A stretch of DNA of 64,000 bases from Myotis daubentonii (lineage: Eukaryota; Chordata; Mammalia; Chiroptera; Vespertilionidae). Made by a program: the position numbers and the translations under genes. Below the pieces are notes generated by a model. That model saw nothing but the letters and a program-made list of their open reading frames with translations, was not told the origin of the DNA and searched no databases. The stretch is from contig NC_081840.1 in the NCBI RefSeq assembly GCF_963259705.1, positions 114,052,074-114,116,073 on the forward strand, written 5' to 3'. Shown piece after piece: positions 20,941 through 32,085 of this stretch. The number at the start of each line of letters is the position of its first letter. Within the stretch, counting starts at the first letter, position 1.

Positions 20941-21029
20941 TTCCTTCCTTCCTTCCTTCCTTCCTTCCTTCCTTTCTTCCTTCCTTCCTTCCTTCCTTCC
21001 TTCCTTCCTTCCTTCCTTCCTTCCTTCCT

Positions 21030-21127
<98 letters not shown>

Positions 21128-21146
21128 TTTCTTTCTTTCTTTCTTT
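20882..21146. repeat. (TTTC)n-(TTCC)n-(TTTC)n microsatellite
   Basis: About 265 bases of nearly pure pyrimidine on the plus strand. A TTTC block comes first, a TTCC block spans about 20938-21030, then a long TTTC block follows with one TTCC interruption near 21125. The apparent 100-residue Lys/Glu/Arg and Phe/Leu/Ser frames in it are artefacts of the repeat. Confidence 0.98.
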
Positions 21147-22259
21147 TTCATTGTCCATAATCACACACCTCCCAGCATGGGAGAAGTATGTGTAGCTGAT
21201 TCAATACATTACAGAACAATTTATATATGCAGGGAAAATATAACATTGTTTTTTCATATCTAACCAGGTTTTGAGCAGGTGGAAAAACATGAACTAATCA
21301 TCTAATATGATTGAATACAGTTGGCTCTGATCATCTTAAACAGTTCCATTAGGGACATTTTTACTCATTTGAGTAACAATACTCACCTGCTGCACTTGCT
21401 AAGAAGGGGGTCCAGGTGTATATATAGAAAGGAGCTTATAAAATCTTTATAAACCCATGTGGTGGGGGGGGATGAGTCCCAGGAGTCCCTGAACTGAATT
21501 CCCCCACCCGAACCCCTGTCTATCTGACTTGTATGTTCTGAGAAGACCTTGGCTCGGCCGAGGCCCACCAGCACCCTGGGCTACTCAGCCTCTCCTCAAT
21601 TCCCACGGGACACATCCCTGCAGGGGGCTCAGCCAGTTCTGTGTCCAGCCCACTGGCCCTCAGTCCGCCCCTCGCCTCACTGAGGGGCTCACCTCTCCCT
21701 GCTGCAGGGGGCCATGTAGTAGGGAGGAGAGTAGGGGTTTGCACTCAACATGTCTCCCCTTTCTATCTCCAGGTCTTTACTGGGCCTTAATGGCAAACAA
21801 GACACATAATTTGTCCACTCATTAGAGGACTCTGGATTGAGGCAGTTGGGATGCTAGTGGAGAAGATAAAGGAATTTAGAAATCCTTCCTGAGACAGTAG
21901 CTTGGCTTACAAAACTATTGCCTTGATGCATAACCCTATTTTGTGTGTCAATAACTGAACATTGCCTCACTCTTTCTTTCTGCATCCCTTTTGCAACAAA
22001 GTCTAATCTCCTTCCAGGCAGATAGCTCCCTGGGATGGACCAAGAAGGTCACCTCCACGAAGGCAACAGAGAAAGCACATTAAAGATGAAAAACATCAGC
22101 CACACCACATGTGTGCCACTTGTTTCCTCTGCCAAACAGCCTACTCCCCAAGGCAGGAGCCACAAGGCACCCCACAGCACCCAGGGCAGTGCCCCTTGAC
22201 GAGCTGTCACTCAGTGGCTGCTCACTGGCTGAGTAGAGCTTCATTTTGTGAGCAAAACT
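21147..22259. other. Mostly unique DNA, no gene recognised
   Basis: TATA-like motifs occur at about 21418-21450 ('tatatatagaaagg', 'ttataaaatctttataaac'), but no transcript structure supports a promoter. A decayed L2 tail may lie at about 22155-22225. The rest is featureless. Confidence 0.4.
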
Positions 22260-22400
22260 TGGATCACTTTATTTTGTAAAGTGCCTTGTGCCATTAACCC
22301 CATTAATTAATTTCTTCAGCATGTAGTTACTGGGTACCTGCTGAGCGCTGGGTACTATGCTAGGCACTGTAGGACTACAAAGATGGATTGAAGCTGGAAG
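22260..22400 (-). repeat. L2 LINE tail, antisense
   Basis: 'gtagttactgggtacctgct' then 'gagcgctgggtactatgcta' then 'ggcactgtaggactacaaag' matches the antisense L2 tail. Confidence 0.65.
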
Positions 22401-23139
22401 GCATGCTGTTTGCTAAAACATCCACAATTCAAACAACTGACTCAAACTGGAGGGACTACTAGGTAACAAAGTGGATGTGAACAATCCCCTGGGAGTTCCT
22501 ACCTACCTCCCACGCTGCCTCCGGATCCTCAAAGACTGCTGGGAACGTTCTGCAGATTTCCAATGCTCCATTTCCTTCATGCTCCCTGTTGCTGTGGGGC
22601 ATGCAAGGACCTCTGTTTCTTAAAAATGTTTAATGTATCATTGCCTGACCTGATCTATAAATATTGGTGCCCGCAATGCCAACTCCCTGATGCTTGATGG
22701 GGAGGCCACCCTGGAAGTGTGGTTCAGTTGAGCACCTGATTTATTTCTTGAGTTACAGACGAGTGAGAATTCTTAATGGGAGTAGCTTCTTTAGTGACCC
22801 AGGAAATGTGGAGAGGGCTGAAGCTCTCTAAATCCTTTCCTCTTTGATTTGTTTGGCCATAACTGGTCTGCACTTCATGGCTTCCATTCAAAGACAGCAC
22901 GTCTGAGGGTAGATTCTGACTTTAAGAAGCGCACACAAGCTGAGTGTAAATTTCAGACCCATTGTAGTTAAAATAAGCAAATGAGGCTGCTGTAATTTTA
23001 GGACAGCAAATGAATGATTGCAAAGTAGAGTAAAAGAATGCTGACAAAGGAAAGGTGAAGGTTTGCCAAAGGGATTTGCCACGGATGACTCAGCTGCTGA
23101 GCAATGTGGGACAGAAATGCTGTCCAGCACAATGGGATG
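22401..23139. other. Unique DNA, possible conserved patches
   Basis: Moderately AT-rich DNA with few stops in no particular frame. Phrases such as 'gctgctgtaattttaggac' (about 22987) fit a conserved noncoding texture, but nothing definite can be called. Confidence 0.3.
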
Positions 23140-23300
23140 GAAGGAACACCAAACTTGGAGAATCAGATTAGATTCTAGGCTTTGATCTGCCACTGACGAG
23201 CTGTGTGACAGTGGGAAAGTCACTGTCCTTCCCTGTCCCTCCACCCCCTGCAATTGGCAAAATGAGGCAATTGGATTTAACAATTTTCAAAATTCTTTCC
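23140..23300 (+). repeat. MIR SINE, sense
   Basis: 'ggagaatcagattagattct', 'gagctgtgtgacagtgggaa', 'agtcactgtccttccctgtc' and 'caaaatgaggcaattgg' follow MIR from head to middle. Confidence 0.75.
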
Positions 23301-24029
23301 AATTTCAGGAGGACGTGGTTCTTGTTTCGGCACATTTGCAGAGCTTCATGGTCTTCAAATGCGTGACCTCACTGCAGTGGTCACTTGAAGCACAGTTATT
23401 GCCAACCTATGCCTACACAGAGCAAGTGGCTGCCACTCAGGAGGGGCGAGGTAGGGTGCTACCTGGTCCTGTGGCCCTTGAACCTCTTTTCAAATCAAGT
23501 TCTTGAAATATAATTGGGCTAAGGCATTATGTGTGTGTGTGTGGGGGGGGGGGTACAGATAGCTGACCAATCCAAAGGGGAGAGCAGACAGGATTCTGCA
23601 ATTGAATCTTGTTCGTACCCAGTTGTTCACGAGCTGTGTGACTGTGGATCACTTTCTCTGTACCGGTGTCCTCTTCCAATGAGAAGATTCTCTCTGGAAG
23701 CCCTTCCAGTTCTCACATGCTACCATGCCACGCCACGATGGTGTGAGGCAGCCTCCCTCAGAAAAACAAAACACAAAACCTTGAACTCTCCAGGGCTTGA
23801 GAGGAGCAAAATTTCTGCAGGAAATGCAAACATCTCCCTGGCAGCAGGAATCAAAGTGCGGCCCGCGGGGAGACAAACTAAGCAGGAACAGCCGAGAAAT
23901 CATGAGCACAGCGCTCTTCCCTGGGGGCGTTTGGTGGGGCTTTAATGAGGGCTGCTGCCCCTGTGGAACCCACTGGTCAGTCACAGTGTGTGGCACAAGA
24001 CCGGGATGGTCTAAAGTCAGAATGACAAC
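23301..24029. other. Unique DNA with a short TG/G run
   Basis: A (TG)n run passing into poly-G lies at about 23530-23552. Two long opposing frames (plus 23529-23945, minus 23649-24176) overlap each other and have no recognisable protein content. Confidence 0.5.
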
Positions 24030-24090
24030 TTCATCTGAGCTGCTATTTACGGAGCACCTACCAAGTCTCAGCCCTTGGTTTCCATCCTCT
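24030..24090 (-). repeat. MIR SINE tail, antisense
   Basis: 'ctgctatttacggagcacct' then 'accaagtctcagccc' matches the reverse MIR tail. A short remnant. Confidence 0.5.
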
Positions 24091-24894
24091 GGGCAGCAAA
24101 GCCCAAATCCCCTTTCTTGGCGGGTCTTGGTGGGAGTCAAAGCCCTGCCTTGCCCCTGGGAAAGCAAACAGGGCAAGTTGCTTCCTCCCTAGTCCTTCTG
24201 GAGTATTTAAGGTGTGGACACAGAACCCAGGCCTGTCAGTTGCTCCTGTCTAGACTCTGAATCATAAGCAAATAATCAAAGACAAGGGCCATTTGAATGG
24301 ACTCATGACAATTCAGCTGCAGTGGACCTGGGGCAAGTCCCCTAGCCAGTCTGTTCTTACTAAAACCTGGTTGTGCTGTCTGCTGCTTGGCTGTCTGCAG
24401 CTCTGTTAGGTTTTGCACTTTCCAAGCCTTATTGTTCAGATTCCTGCTAATTCCGAGTCCTTTCTGTTTGTGGTAACCAGGGCTGGTTTCTCTGCTTTTA
24501 TTCTCTGGGGACTCTATCAATGCCTTTTGGTGTCATTGGTCCCTGTCTTGCTCCAGTCTCTGTGATGACTGGTTCTGAATGGGCTTCACCAACTTAGCCC
24601 ATGGCTCTCTCTTCCTACCCTGGGGCTTCTGTGAGTCCAAGCAGGAGGCGCGGGGGAAGCCAGTGAACTGGGAGGCAGCTGGGGAGCCGCCTGCGAGGGG
24701 AAAGGAAGCCAGTGAAGAGTGTTCTCTCTGCTCCTCTCCCGGGGGAGCAGTTCTGTGATGTTCAGAAGGCCGCTCAGAAGGCCACCCCAGCAGCGGCCTA
24801 TCAATCATATGGAATTATACAGGCTTCCCATCACGCATATTCCACAGGCTGGCCCTTCACTGCTGTCCTCTGGATCCCTTCCAAAATAAATGGC
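24091..24894. other. No recognisable feature
   Basis: Unique DNA. The open frames (up to about 95 codons) are not convincing, and no repeat family is recognised. Confidence 0.5.
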
Positions 24895-25035
24895 CTGGGC
24901 TCTGCTCTGCTTTGGGGAGGACTGGGGCTCAGATAGGAACTGAGACATGGAGATATTAAGAAGCTTGTTCTCAAATCACACAAAGCACAGAACTGAGGCT
25001 TCAACCTCGAGGACTTTAGCTCCCAAGTGTTTTAT
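24895..25035 (-). repeat. MIR SINE, antisense
   Basis: 'ggctcagataggaactgaga' then 'gcttgttctcaaatcacaca' then 'cagaactgaggcttcaacct' is the reverse MIR middle to head. Confidence 0.65.
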
Positions 25036-25369
25036 CTTTTCCTTTCCACAGTGCCTAATATTCCTAATGAGTGGGGAGTGTGTAGGGTTGATCCCTGTGA
25101 GTCAGTGCAGTGGGGCTCTCCTGTGCTAGCAGATAGATTGCTTTACCGGGTCAGGTGGCAAGTCGCCTGCGGGGTGAGGATGGCAGCACTAAGGAGCCCG
25201 GTGGGTAGGGTGTTTACTGAGCAGCAAGGGGCAGCTAGTAGGCACTGAAGGCCACAGTCTGGGTGCTGAAAGGGAGATGCCAGAATGTAGGGGAGGAGGA
25301 GGTGATGACAAGGTTTGCTTACCTTACACAGTCTGAAAATGGGAATGGGTTCAAGAAGGTAACAGTGAA
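25036..25369. other. No recognisable feature
   Basis: Unique, G-rich DNA at its right half. No gene or repeat is recognised. Confidence 0.45.
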
Positions 25370-25480
25370 GAAGCAGAGGAGGCAGAGGCCACAGCGGGCA
25401 TCTCTGGGCTCAAATCCTGCTGTCCGCACTCTGTGACCCTGCGCAAATCGCCACGCTTGCCTTTCTTTGAGGACATCTCT
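25370..25480 (+). repeat. MIR SINE fragment, sense
   Basis: 'catctctgggctcaaatcct' then 'gctgtccgcactctgtgacc' then 'ctgcgcaaatcgccacg' follows the MIR head and core. Confidence 0.6.
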
Positions 25481-26218
25481 CACTTTCTGTGTCTGTCTCT
25501 GTCTCTCTCACCTGCCATGCACTGGAGTGGTTGCCCCATGGGCGTGACTGTTCCGCATGGGTGCACTCCCATAGCTGATTGGACCAGTGGTCACTATCCT
25601 AACAGAGCCACACAGGGCCCCTCACCTTGCATTGGGAATTTGGCCTAAGAGACAACGTCTCTTGGTGGCTGAAAGTAATGTGTCCGTGGGTAAGGTTGGG
25701 CAGGCAGCTATGATTTGTGCAGCAACTAGAAGTAGAGAGAGAGCTGGTCAGCAGAGAGCATGAAGTAGAGACTCAGAAGCTGGAGAAAGGGGTTGGGGGT
25801 GGGCCCTGAGGGCTGGCAGACCAGCTGCGGTGCTTTCCTGTAGCAGCATCCTGTCTGTGGGCTCTGGGAGGCACTCTTTGTCTTTACAAAAAACAAACAA
25901 GCCAACAATTCACCTTTTTTTGCTTAGACTAGTGTGACTTCGGCTGCTTGCAGTCCAACAGTCCCACTAAGCCCTCCAGAGCTGGGGCAGCAGCAGGCAG
26001 GCCACAGTGAGTGGGACAGACACTGTGCCAAGATGCTCCATTTATCAGGGAAATGCCCTACGGTCCCCACTGTAGCTGCCTCTCAGGCAGCCACTCATCC
26101 CAAAACAACTATTTCAAAGCATTTCTTACAGAGCCTTGCCTTGGCAAAGGATCATGGCCCTTCTCTCTTCATCCACTGCCAACACACCTAGGGAATTCTG
26201 CAGGCCCCAGATGTGCAG
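25481..26218. other. No recognisable feature
   Basis: Unique DNA beginning with a short (TCTG)n patch at about 25488-25510. No gene is recognised. Confidence 0.5.
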
Positions 26219-26345
26219 ATCAGTGTTTCTCAAGCTCTACCTGAGATCAGTGTTTAAAATGGAGACCCTGTTGCAGCAGGTTGGGGCTCTCACCTGCCAA
26301 GGATGCTGTTGATCCAAGAGCCGCACTTGGACTAGCAAGGACTGA
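26219..26345 (+). repeat. MER5-like hAT fossil, sense
   Basis: It starts 'atcagtgtttctcaagctct' (compare the MER5 start CAGTGGTTCTCAAACTTT), with 'aggatgctgttgatccaaga' near the right end. Decayed. Confidence 0.55.
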
Positions 26346-26389
26346 GACTCCCTGTTTTAGGAATTACAAGTGAGCGGCCTGTTAGAACC

Positions 26390-27390
26390 CCAAATCAGCC
26401 AGCAGGGTTGAAACTAAGCAGGGGAAAAATAATTCGCTAGTTTTAATTAATGGAAAACATTATCTGAATACTGCATCCTTGCTAAAAATACCATTTTATT
26501 TCTTGCAATAGTACACAGGGAATAGTTGGCCTCTCAAGGAAAGAAGAATAGATAAGCATACATTGTAATTAGCATATCAATGACCAATAATTAAAAAGGG
26601 GTTTCTAAGGAACTGGAGGATATTTGAACAATTTTTCTCTCTCTAGTAAATTCTCAAGTAGTTTAGATATCTCCATCTTCTTTTGGCTTACTTACATTTA
26701 TTATTTACAAATGTACATTTGTAATTTTTGTATTACTTATAGATGTACATTTATATTATTTATTATTACATTTATTATTTTACAAAGCAGCTAGGACGAC
26801 ATTAAACTCCGTGTGTCGCTATGGCAGTGCTCACAGATTCCTCAGAAATGCAATCCCATTGGCGGTGCCAATCTTCTTGCGGAAGACATTGCTTTTGTTT
26901 TATTTTTCTCTTTCAAGAAACTGACATCTTAACGCCTCATATCCATCTTAGTTTAAACAAATGTTTTGATTACATCCAAGTGAGAGTCCAACAAAAGCTG
27001 TTGGGACTGCACTGATGCATTTGCTATTAGTTTTAGACAATTTGTTCTAATATTGTCTGGAATCATTCGTTTATACACCCATACAGATTTGATTACTTTG
27101 CTTGTTTCATTAATCTTTATTTGTTTAATCATCTGTTTAATCTGTTTAATCATTGGTTTAAGTGGAAAGATTACATGAAGATGCTTAGCGTTGACTCACA
27201 GGCATTCTGACATGGAGCCTGGCGCTCCTCCTCCACTGTTTATGACATGCTTTTATGAGGCTTCAGGAGCCACTTTATAGCCTATAGGATGCTTCAGGGA
27301 TTTCAATAATTTAGTAGTTCTTTACCACTGAACATGATATATTTTTTAAATGTTATTTAAATAAGGAGCATTTGTGGAATATTTTGACTC
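26390..27390. other. AT-rich unique DNA, possible conserved element
   Basis: Repeat-poor, AT-rich DNA with many TAAT/ATTA cores. A TTATTA-rich patch lies at 26690-26785, and a 'tgtttaatc' motif is repeated several times at 27119-27160. There is no recognisable coding content. A regulatory reading is an inference. Confidence 0.3.
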
Positions 27391-28049
27391 CAAATCTGGA
27401 CTCAAGGTTCTTCCTCGCCCAAACGAATGCAGTATGCAAATTGGCACCCAGAGCATTCCTGAAGAAATTGGGAAGGTCTGCGAGACTGGGATGTTCTCAC
27501 GGAAGAGAGAGGGGCTTCTCTCTTTAGGCTCTCTCTGAGAGTCCAAGGTGGTCCTTTTTTGAAAGTGTGAGGCAAGACCAAGAGCTGACATGGCACTGTG
27601 TCTGTCAGAAATGTTGTCCCCTCCCACCTCCCTCCATACTGGAGGTGTCTTATTATATCCCAGCTGCTAATCAGATATGGGGGTGCTAACTCCAATTGAG
27701 AGACCCCATTGAGAGCCACCATGCGCACGAATAGTTTCTTCTCTATCCAATCCACTTAATAAAATGGTCACTGCTCTTTATGGTGAGATATTTTTATATT
27801 ATGCTCCAATTTGGCTGGAAGATGAGACGTGAGGGTGATGGATAAACCTCGTGCATCTTGGTTGGTACAGTAAGTGTTACTTCAACAAGAGACAGTGCGC
27901 GTCTCAAGTGAGGGGGTAAACTCTTGGGGGAGTTGACAGCTCTGCAGACAGCATTGTGGGCATGGCCTCTCTACCTCTGGGAAAGTAGACCCTTGCTCTC
28001 ATGGGGAGACTGTCTGCCTCTAGACCTTGACCTTAGCAGTCCTTCACCC
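27391..28049. other. No recognisable feature
   Basis: A minus-strand frame of 117 codons (27402-27755) shows no domain or splice evidence. No repeat family is recognised. Confidence 0.45.
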
Positions 28050-28190
28050 CACCCTCCCCAAATCCTGTCTATATCCAAGACCCACATTAAGTTTCACCCC
28101 CTCTTTCTTACCCCAAGGTCACACATAGAGCAGGTGGGAGCAGAATCTGGTTTGGAACTCTCTGTTCTGAAATTCTGTTGGAAAAGAACC
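28050..28190 (-). repeat. MIR SINE fragment, antisense
   Basis: 'ccaaggtcacacatagagca' then 'ggtgggagcagaatctggtt' is the reverse MIR core and head (ccaaggtcacacagctagt ... gagccaggattcgaacc). Confidence 0.6.
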
Positions 28191-28271
28191 CCCTACCCCA
28201 ACCCATAATGTTACAACCTTTTGGTCCCTGATAATAAGAAGCTGATAGGAGAATAAAAAATGATACTGCTC

Positions 28272-28471
28272 ACCCGGCCAATGTGGCTCAGAGGTTGAGC
28301 ATTGACCTATGAACCAGGCGATCACAGTTCAATTCCAGGTCAGGGCACATGCCCAGGTTGCAGGCTTGATCCGCAGTGAGAGGCAGCCAATCAATGGTTC
28401 TCTTTCATCATTGATGTTTATATATCTCTCTCCCACTTTCTTACTCTTTGAAATCAATAAAAATATATTTT
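28272..28471 (+). mobile_element. Ves SINE
   Basis: Head 'ccaatgtggctcagaggttg', B-box-like 'agttcaattccaggtcag', body 'ttcatcattgatgtttat' and end 'tttgaaatcaataaaaat'. The 17-base duplication 'aaaaaatgatactgctc' lies at 28255-28271 and 28472-28488 and is perfect. Internal sequence is more diverged than in the copies at 1387 or 52777. Confidence 0.95.
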
Positions 28472-28488
28472 AAAAAATGATACTGCTC

Positions 28489-29944
28489 TGCGCTGCTGTT
28501 ACCATCCTAGTTAAGTACCACCATTTCACTCCCTCAAAGTACATTCATTTTATAGCCCTCAGACCTTACTGGAGTGCAGCTGAGTGGTTAGCTTGCCCAT
28601 TTGTACCCTTGGAAGAAATGAACCTTATGGGATCCTCAGTTCCTTAGCTGGGGCCCTCTCAGGCCTGATTCTGTGGAGAGCATGCACTAGACATTACTGA
28701 ATGCGTCTGGGTTCAAGCCTTGGGCTCATTTTGAGCCCTGATTCTGATCACACCAATGGGAAAGAGAATGCTCCTAACCCCACAGGTTGTTGTACAAAAT
28801 GACAAGTGTCAGTGTCTGCCCAGCCTGGTGAGAACCTGGAGACAGTGGGCACCAGGGTCTGCTGTGCTAGGACTGATGGCTCATGCTCAGAGCTCTTCTG
28901 TGGGCACGTGGTCTTTTGTACTCTCAACGTCATCTGGAGGGTTTGAGCGGTGCTGTTTGTTTCCTGCGGCTGAGTCAGTGCCAACTCTGATGCAAGTGCC
29001 TCTTACTCCTTCTCTGTGGATGCTCCCCCACCGACCCTCCAGCCGGAAGTTCTTCAATTGGCCCTCAGCACTCTAGACCCTGGGAGCCCCCGCCCCACCT
29101 ATCTGAGGAAATCACTTCTTTATGTAATATCCTGGATGGTATTTAAAAGAGACGGTTTCATGAAAAGGCTCCTCCTGGACTCCCAGGTGCCAGTGTCCAC
29201 ACACTGCCATTCCCTGAAACGACTTACTCACTCCTGCCGCGGCCTGGGAACTTCGTTGTGCTCCCTTTAGTCCTCTTTTTTTTGTTTGTTTATTTGCTTT
29301 CCCAGAAGAGCTGCCCAAGCAGGTTTGGAAGAGTCCGGGTGGTGGAAGTTGGCCGCCAACCTCCCTCAGGACACCATTTCCAGCTTCATTGTTGGGCTCT
29401 GGGCGTCACGGCAGTGCCATGCTTAGCAGAGCTGCCTGAGTAACTCACAGTCTTTTGACTGAAAGTGAGGCCTCCACCCTCTGAAGTTTTCCCTCCCCCA
29501 TCAGGCTTTGAGCTCAACGCTCAGGGAGGTGAAACAGCTAGCTGTCCAGCTAGCCAGTCAGCTGATTAAACCCTGCTGCTCAGTAGGGTGAGCTGCTGTG
29601 GTTCATGAGACTACAGAAAAAAGAGGGTTCTCTCACACACAGGTCCCACCTCCCGCTGCTACCGCCAGTGGAGACTCATTCCCCTGGCAAAGATGTGTCT
29701 GGGTTAACAACCTCACTCCTAGACCCCGGATTAGTGCCAGGCTTTGGATTAGAGAAAAATAAAGTTCTGGCAGTTCCTTGTGTTTAAGGTGGAACAGGGT
29801 GATGCCCAGGTTCACATCCAGAGGTCCCGATGACTATGGGGGCAGGGAGAGGATCTCCAGCAACGAGAGGAGCTCAAAGAAGAGGGGAGAAACAAGATAA
29901 ACGGAACAAAGAAGTTATATACAAAAGCATAGTCTTTATTTGTT
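28489..29944. other. Mostly unique DNA, no gene recognised
   Basis: Frames up to about 106 codons lack recognisable content. A T-rich stretch at about 29274-29300 is the only low-complexity feature. Confidence 0.5.
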
Positions 29945-30080
29945 TTTCCATATGAAGTTTGAGAACAGACTAAACTAATTACTGTGATGGAAACCACAGC
30001 AGGGGTGAGGATTGAGGGGACATTGACAGTAAAGGAGGACAAGGAAACTTTGAGGGTGAAGGAAATGTTTTATATGCTGT
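29945..30080 (+). repeat. L1 3' UTR fragment, sense
   Basis: 'ccatatgaagtttgagaaca' then 'ttactgtgatggaaaccaca' then 'gaaggaaatgttttatatgc' follows the sense L1 3' UTR order (tatgaagttcaagaacaggc ... ggtgatagaaatcag ... gatggaaatgttctatat). It stops abruptly and meets antisense L1 at about 30081. Confidence 0.6.
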
Positions 30081-31340
30081 TAGTGGGCAGCTGGATTGTT
30101 TCCAGTTTGGGACTATTACAAATAAAACAGCCATGGACATGCTTGTACAAAGTCTTCGTGTGGACATATGTTTTCAGTTCCCTCGTGTCATAATGGCTGG
30201 ATCATATGATAAATGTATGTTTAGCTTTTTAAGAAACTGCCAAAGTGTTTTCCAAAGTGCTTGTGCCATGTAACACTCCCATCAATGGTATATGAGACTT
30301 CTATTTGGTCCCCATTCTTGTCAACACTTGGTATTGTCAGTCTTTCAATTTTAGACATTCTAGAGACATAGAGTGCTATCTCATTGTGGTTTTTAATTTG
30401 CATTTACCTACAATTAATGAAGATGAGTATTTTTTGTGTGCTTATTGATCTTTAATATATCTTCTTTGGTAAAGGATTTCTTCAAATATTTTGCTCATTT
30501 GAAATTTGCTTGCCTCTTATTATTGTCATAGTGTGCTTTTTATATTCTAGATACAAATCTTTTGTAATATTGTCATATTGTGAATATTTTCTCCCACTCT
30601 GGTTGCTCCTTTTTATTTTTTATTGATTTCAGAGAGAAAGGGAGAGGGAGAGAGAGATGGAAACATCAATGAATGATGATAGAGAATCATCCATCAACTG
30701 CCTCCTGCATACCCCACACTGGGGATTGAGCCTGCAACCCGGGCTAGTCAGGTGCCCTGACTAGGACAAACAGTGACCTCCTGGTTCATAGGTTGATGCC
30801 CAACCACTGAGCCATGCTGGCTGAGCTGCTTTTTATTTGTTAATGATGACTTTTGAAGAGCATAGATTTTTATTTTGATAAAGTTCATTTAATTAATTTT
30901 TTCCTTTATGGTTTGTGTTTTTGTATCTTGTCTAATAAACCTTTGCTTACTTTTATCCAAGAAAATTTTGCAAGTTTGCAAAGATTTTCTCCTATACTTT
31001 CTTCAGGAATTTTGTAGATTTTACTCTTATATTTAGGTTCATGATTCACTGTGTGTTAAATTTTGGTTTCGGTCATGTCAGTCTTTTAATTTTAGACATT
31101 CTAGAGACATAGAATATCCCTTTTGTCTTTATACAAAAATGAAAATTTTGCTGGTTATAAAATTTGTAGAATACTCCCCCATTCCCAAACTCTGCAGATA
31201 TTTTTACTCTTTTCTGGCATATAATATTTCTGTGAAGAATCTTGAAGTCATTCTGATTTTTCTCTTAAAGATGATTTGTATTTTTAGACAGAATAAACTT
31301 AAGATTTTTGTATTATTCTTAAAGGTTCAGTAACTTCATC
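30081..31340 (-). pseudogene. L1 LINE fragments, antisense (ORF2 end region)
   Basis: 'gtgtggacatatgttttcag', 'gctggatcatatgataaatg', 'tctcattgtggtttttaatt' and 'attttctcccactctggttg' are the reverse complement of the C-terminal end of L1 ORF2. The frame is broken throughout. A Ves SINE interrupts it at 30619-30828. From about 31123 the text changes to a different antisense L1-like section ('aattttgctggttataaaat'), so at least two fragments are joined. Confidence 0.75.
30619..30828 (-). mobile_element. Ves SINE, antisense
   Basis: Read on the minus strand it runs from a tRNA-like head (plus-strand 'caaccactgagccatgctgg') to its tail (plus-strand 'ttattgatttcagagagaaa'). A 10-base duplication 'ctttttattt' flanks it (30609-30618 and 30829-30838). 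It sits inside antisense L1. Confidence 0.93.
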
Positions 31341-31356
31341 AAGATGTTATGGTATT

Positions 31357-31571
31357 GCCGAAACCGGTTTGGCTCAGTGGATAGAGCGTCAGCCTGCGGA
31401 CTGAAAGGTCCCGGGTTCGATTCCGGTCAAGGGCATGTACCAGGGTTGCAGGCACATCCCCAGTAGGAGATGTGCAGGAGGCAGCTGGTCGATGTTTCTC
31501 TCTCATCGATGTTTCTAACTCTCTATCTCTCTCCTTTCCTCTCTGTAAAAAAAAAAAAAAAAAAAAAAAAA
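31357..31571 (+). mobile_element. Ves SINE, young-looking
   Basis: Intact A box 'tggctcagtgg' and B box 'gggttcgattcc', two 'tcgatgtttct' repeats and a long pure A tail of about 27 bases. The 16-base duplication 'aagatgttatggtatt' at 31341-31356 and 31572-31587 is perfect. The pure tail and perfect duplication suggest recent insertion. Confidence 0.97.
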
Positions 31572-31587
31572 AAGATGTTATGGTATT

Positions 31588-31790
31588 ATTATTTTTTTCT
31601 GCATTTTCCCCTTTAAGGTACAGAATTATAACTTTTCTTCTAATATTTTGTAAACTATCTGATTTTTATTTTTAAAAAATAAGGTGTTTTTTTTACTTAA
31701 TAGTTTTGGAAGAGATTTTGTGATTCTCTTATCTATTCTGCCATATCCTTTAGGAGGCTAAGAAAATAATTTAGGAAAATAATAAATTCT
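31588..31790 (-). repeat. AT-rich L1-like continuation
   Basis: Directly after the Ves duplication the sequence continues as T-rich antisense L1-like DNA ('cttctaatattttgtaaact'). The assignment is weaker than for the section to its left. Confidence 0.4.
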
Positions 31791-32019
31791 TCCCAGGAAG
31801 GAATAAGCTCCCCAAAGAATGTAAGTTGATATGTGCACTACACTCACACTAGCTCACACACATGTGGAAACATATACACTGAGGTACTGCGTGTTATCTC
31901 ACCTACACGTGTTTTCTTTTTGGTATGCTTCTGTGTTTCTAGCTTGTCCGCAATGCGCCTATGTTGCTTTTGTGATAACTCCCACACTCCAGATTCGAGT
32001 TCTGGGAGCAGAAAGGGTG

Positions 32020-32085
32020 AACCTCATTCAACAGCTCATTTACTAAGTATTTGCTGAGCACCAACTTTCCTTCAACCAGGAATTT
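32020..32085 (-). repeat. L2 tail, antisense
   Basis: 'cctcattcaacagctcattt' then 'actaagtatttgctgagcac' matches the antisense L2 end (cattcaacaaatatttattgagcac). Confidence 0.55.

Noticed and set aside
20847..21164. Open frames of about 100 residues rich in Lys/Glu/Arg (minus) or Phe/Leu/Ser (plus)
   Set aside because: They are produced entirely by the TTTC/TTCC microsatellite.
21415..21455. TATA-box-like motifs suggesting a promoter
   Set aside because: No downstream exon, CpG island or polyadenylation signal supports transcription; AT-rich words are common by chance.
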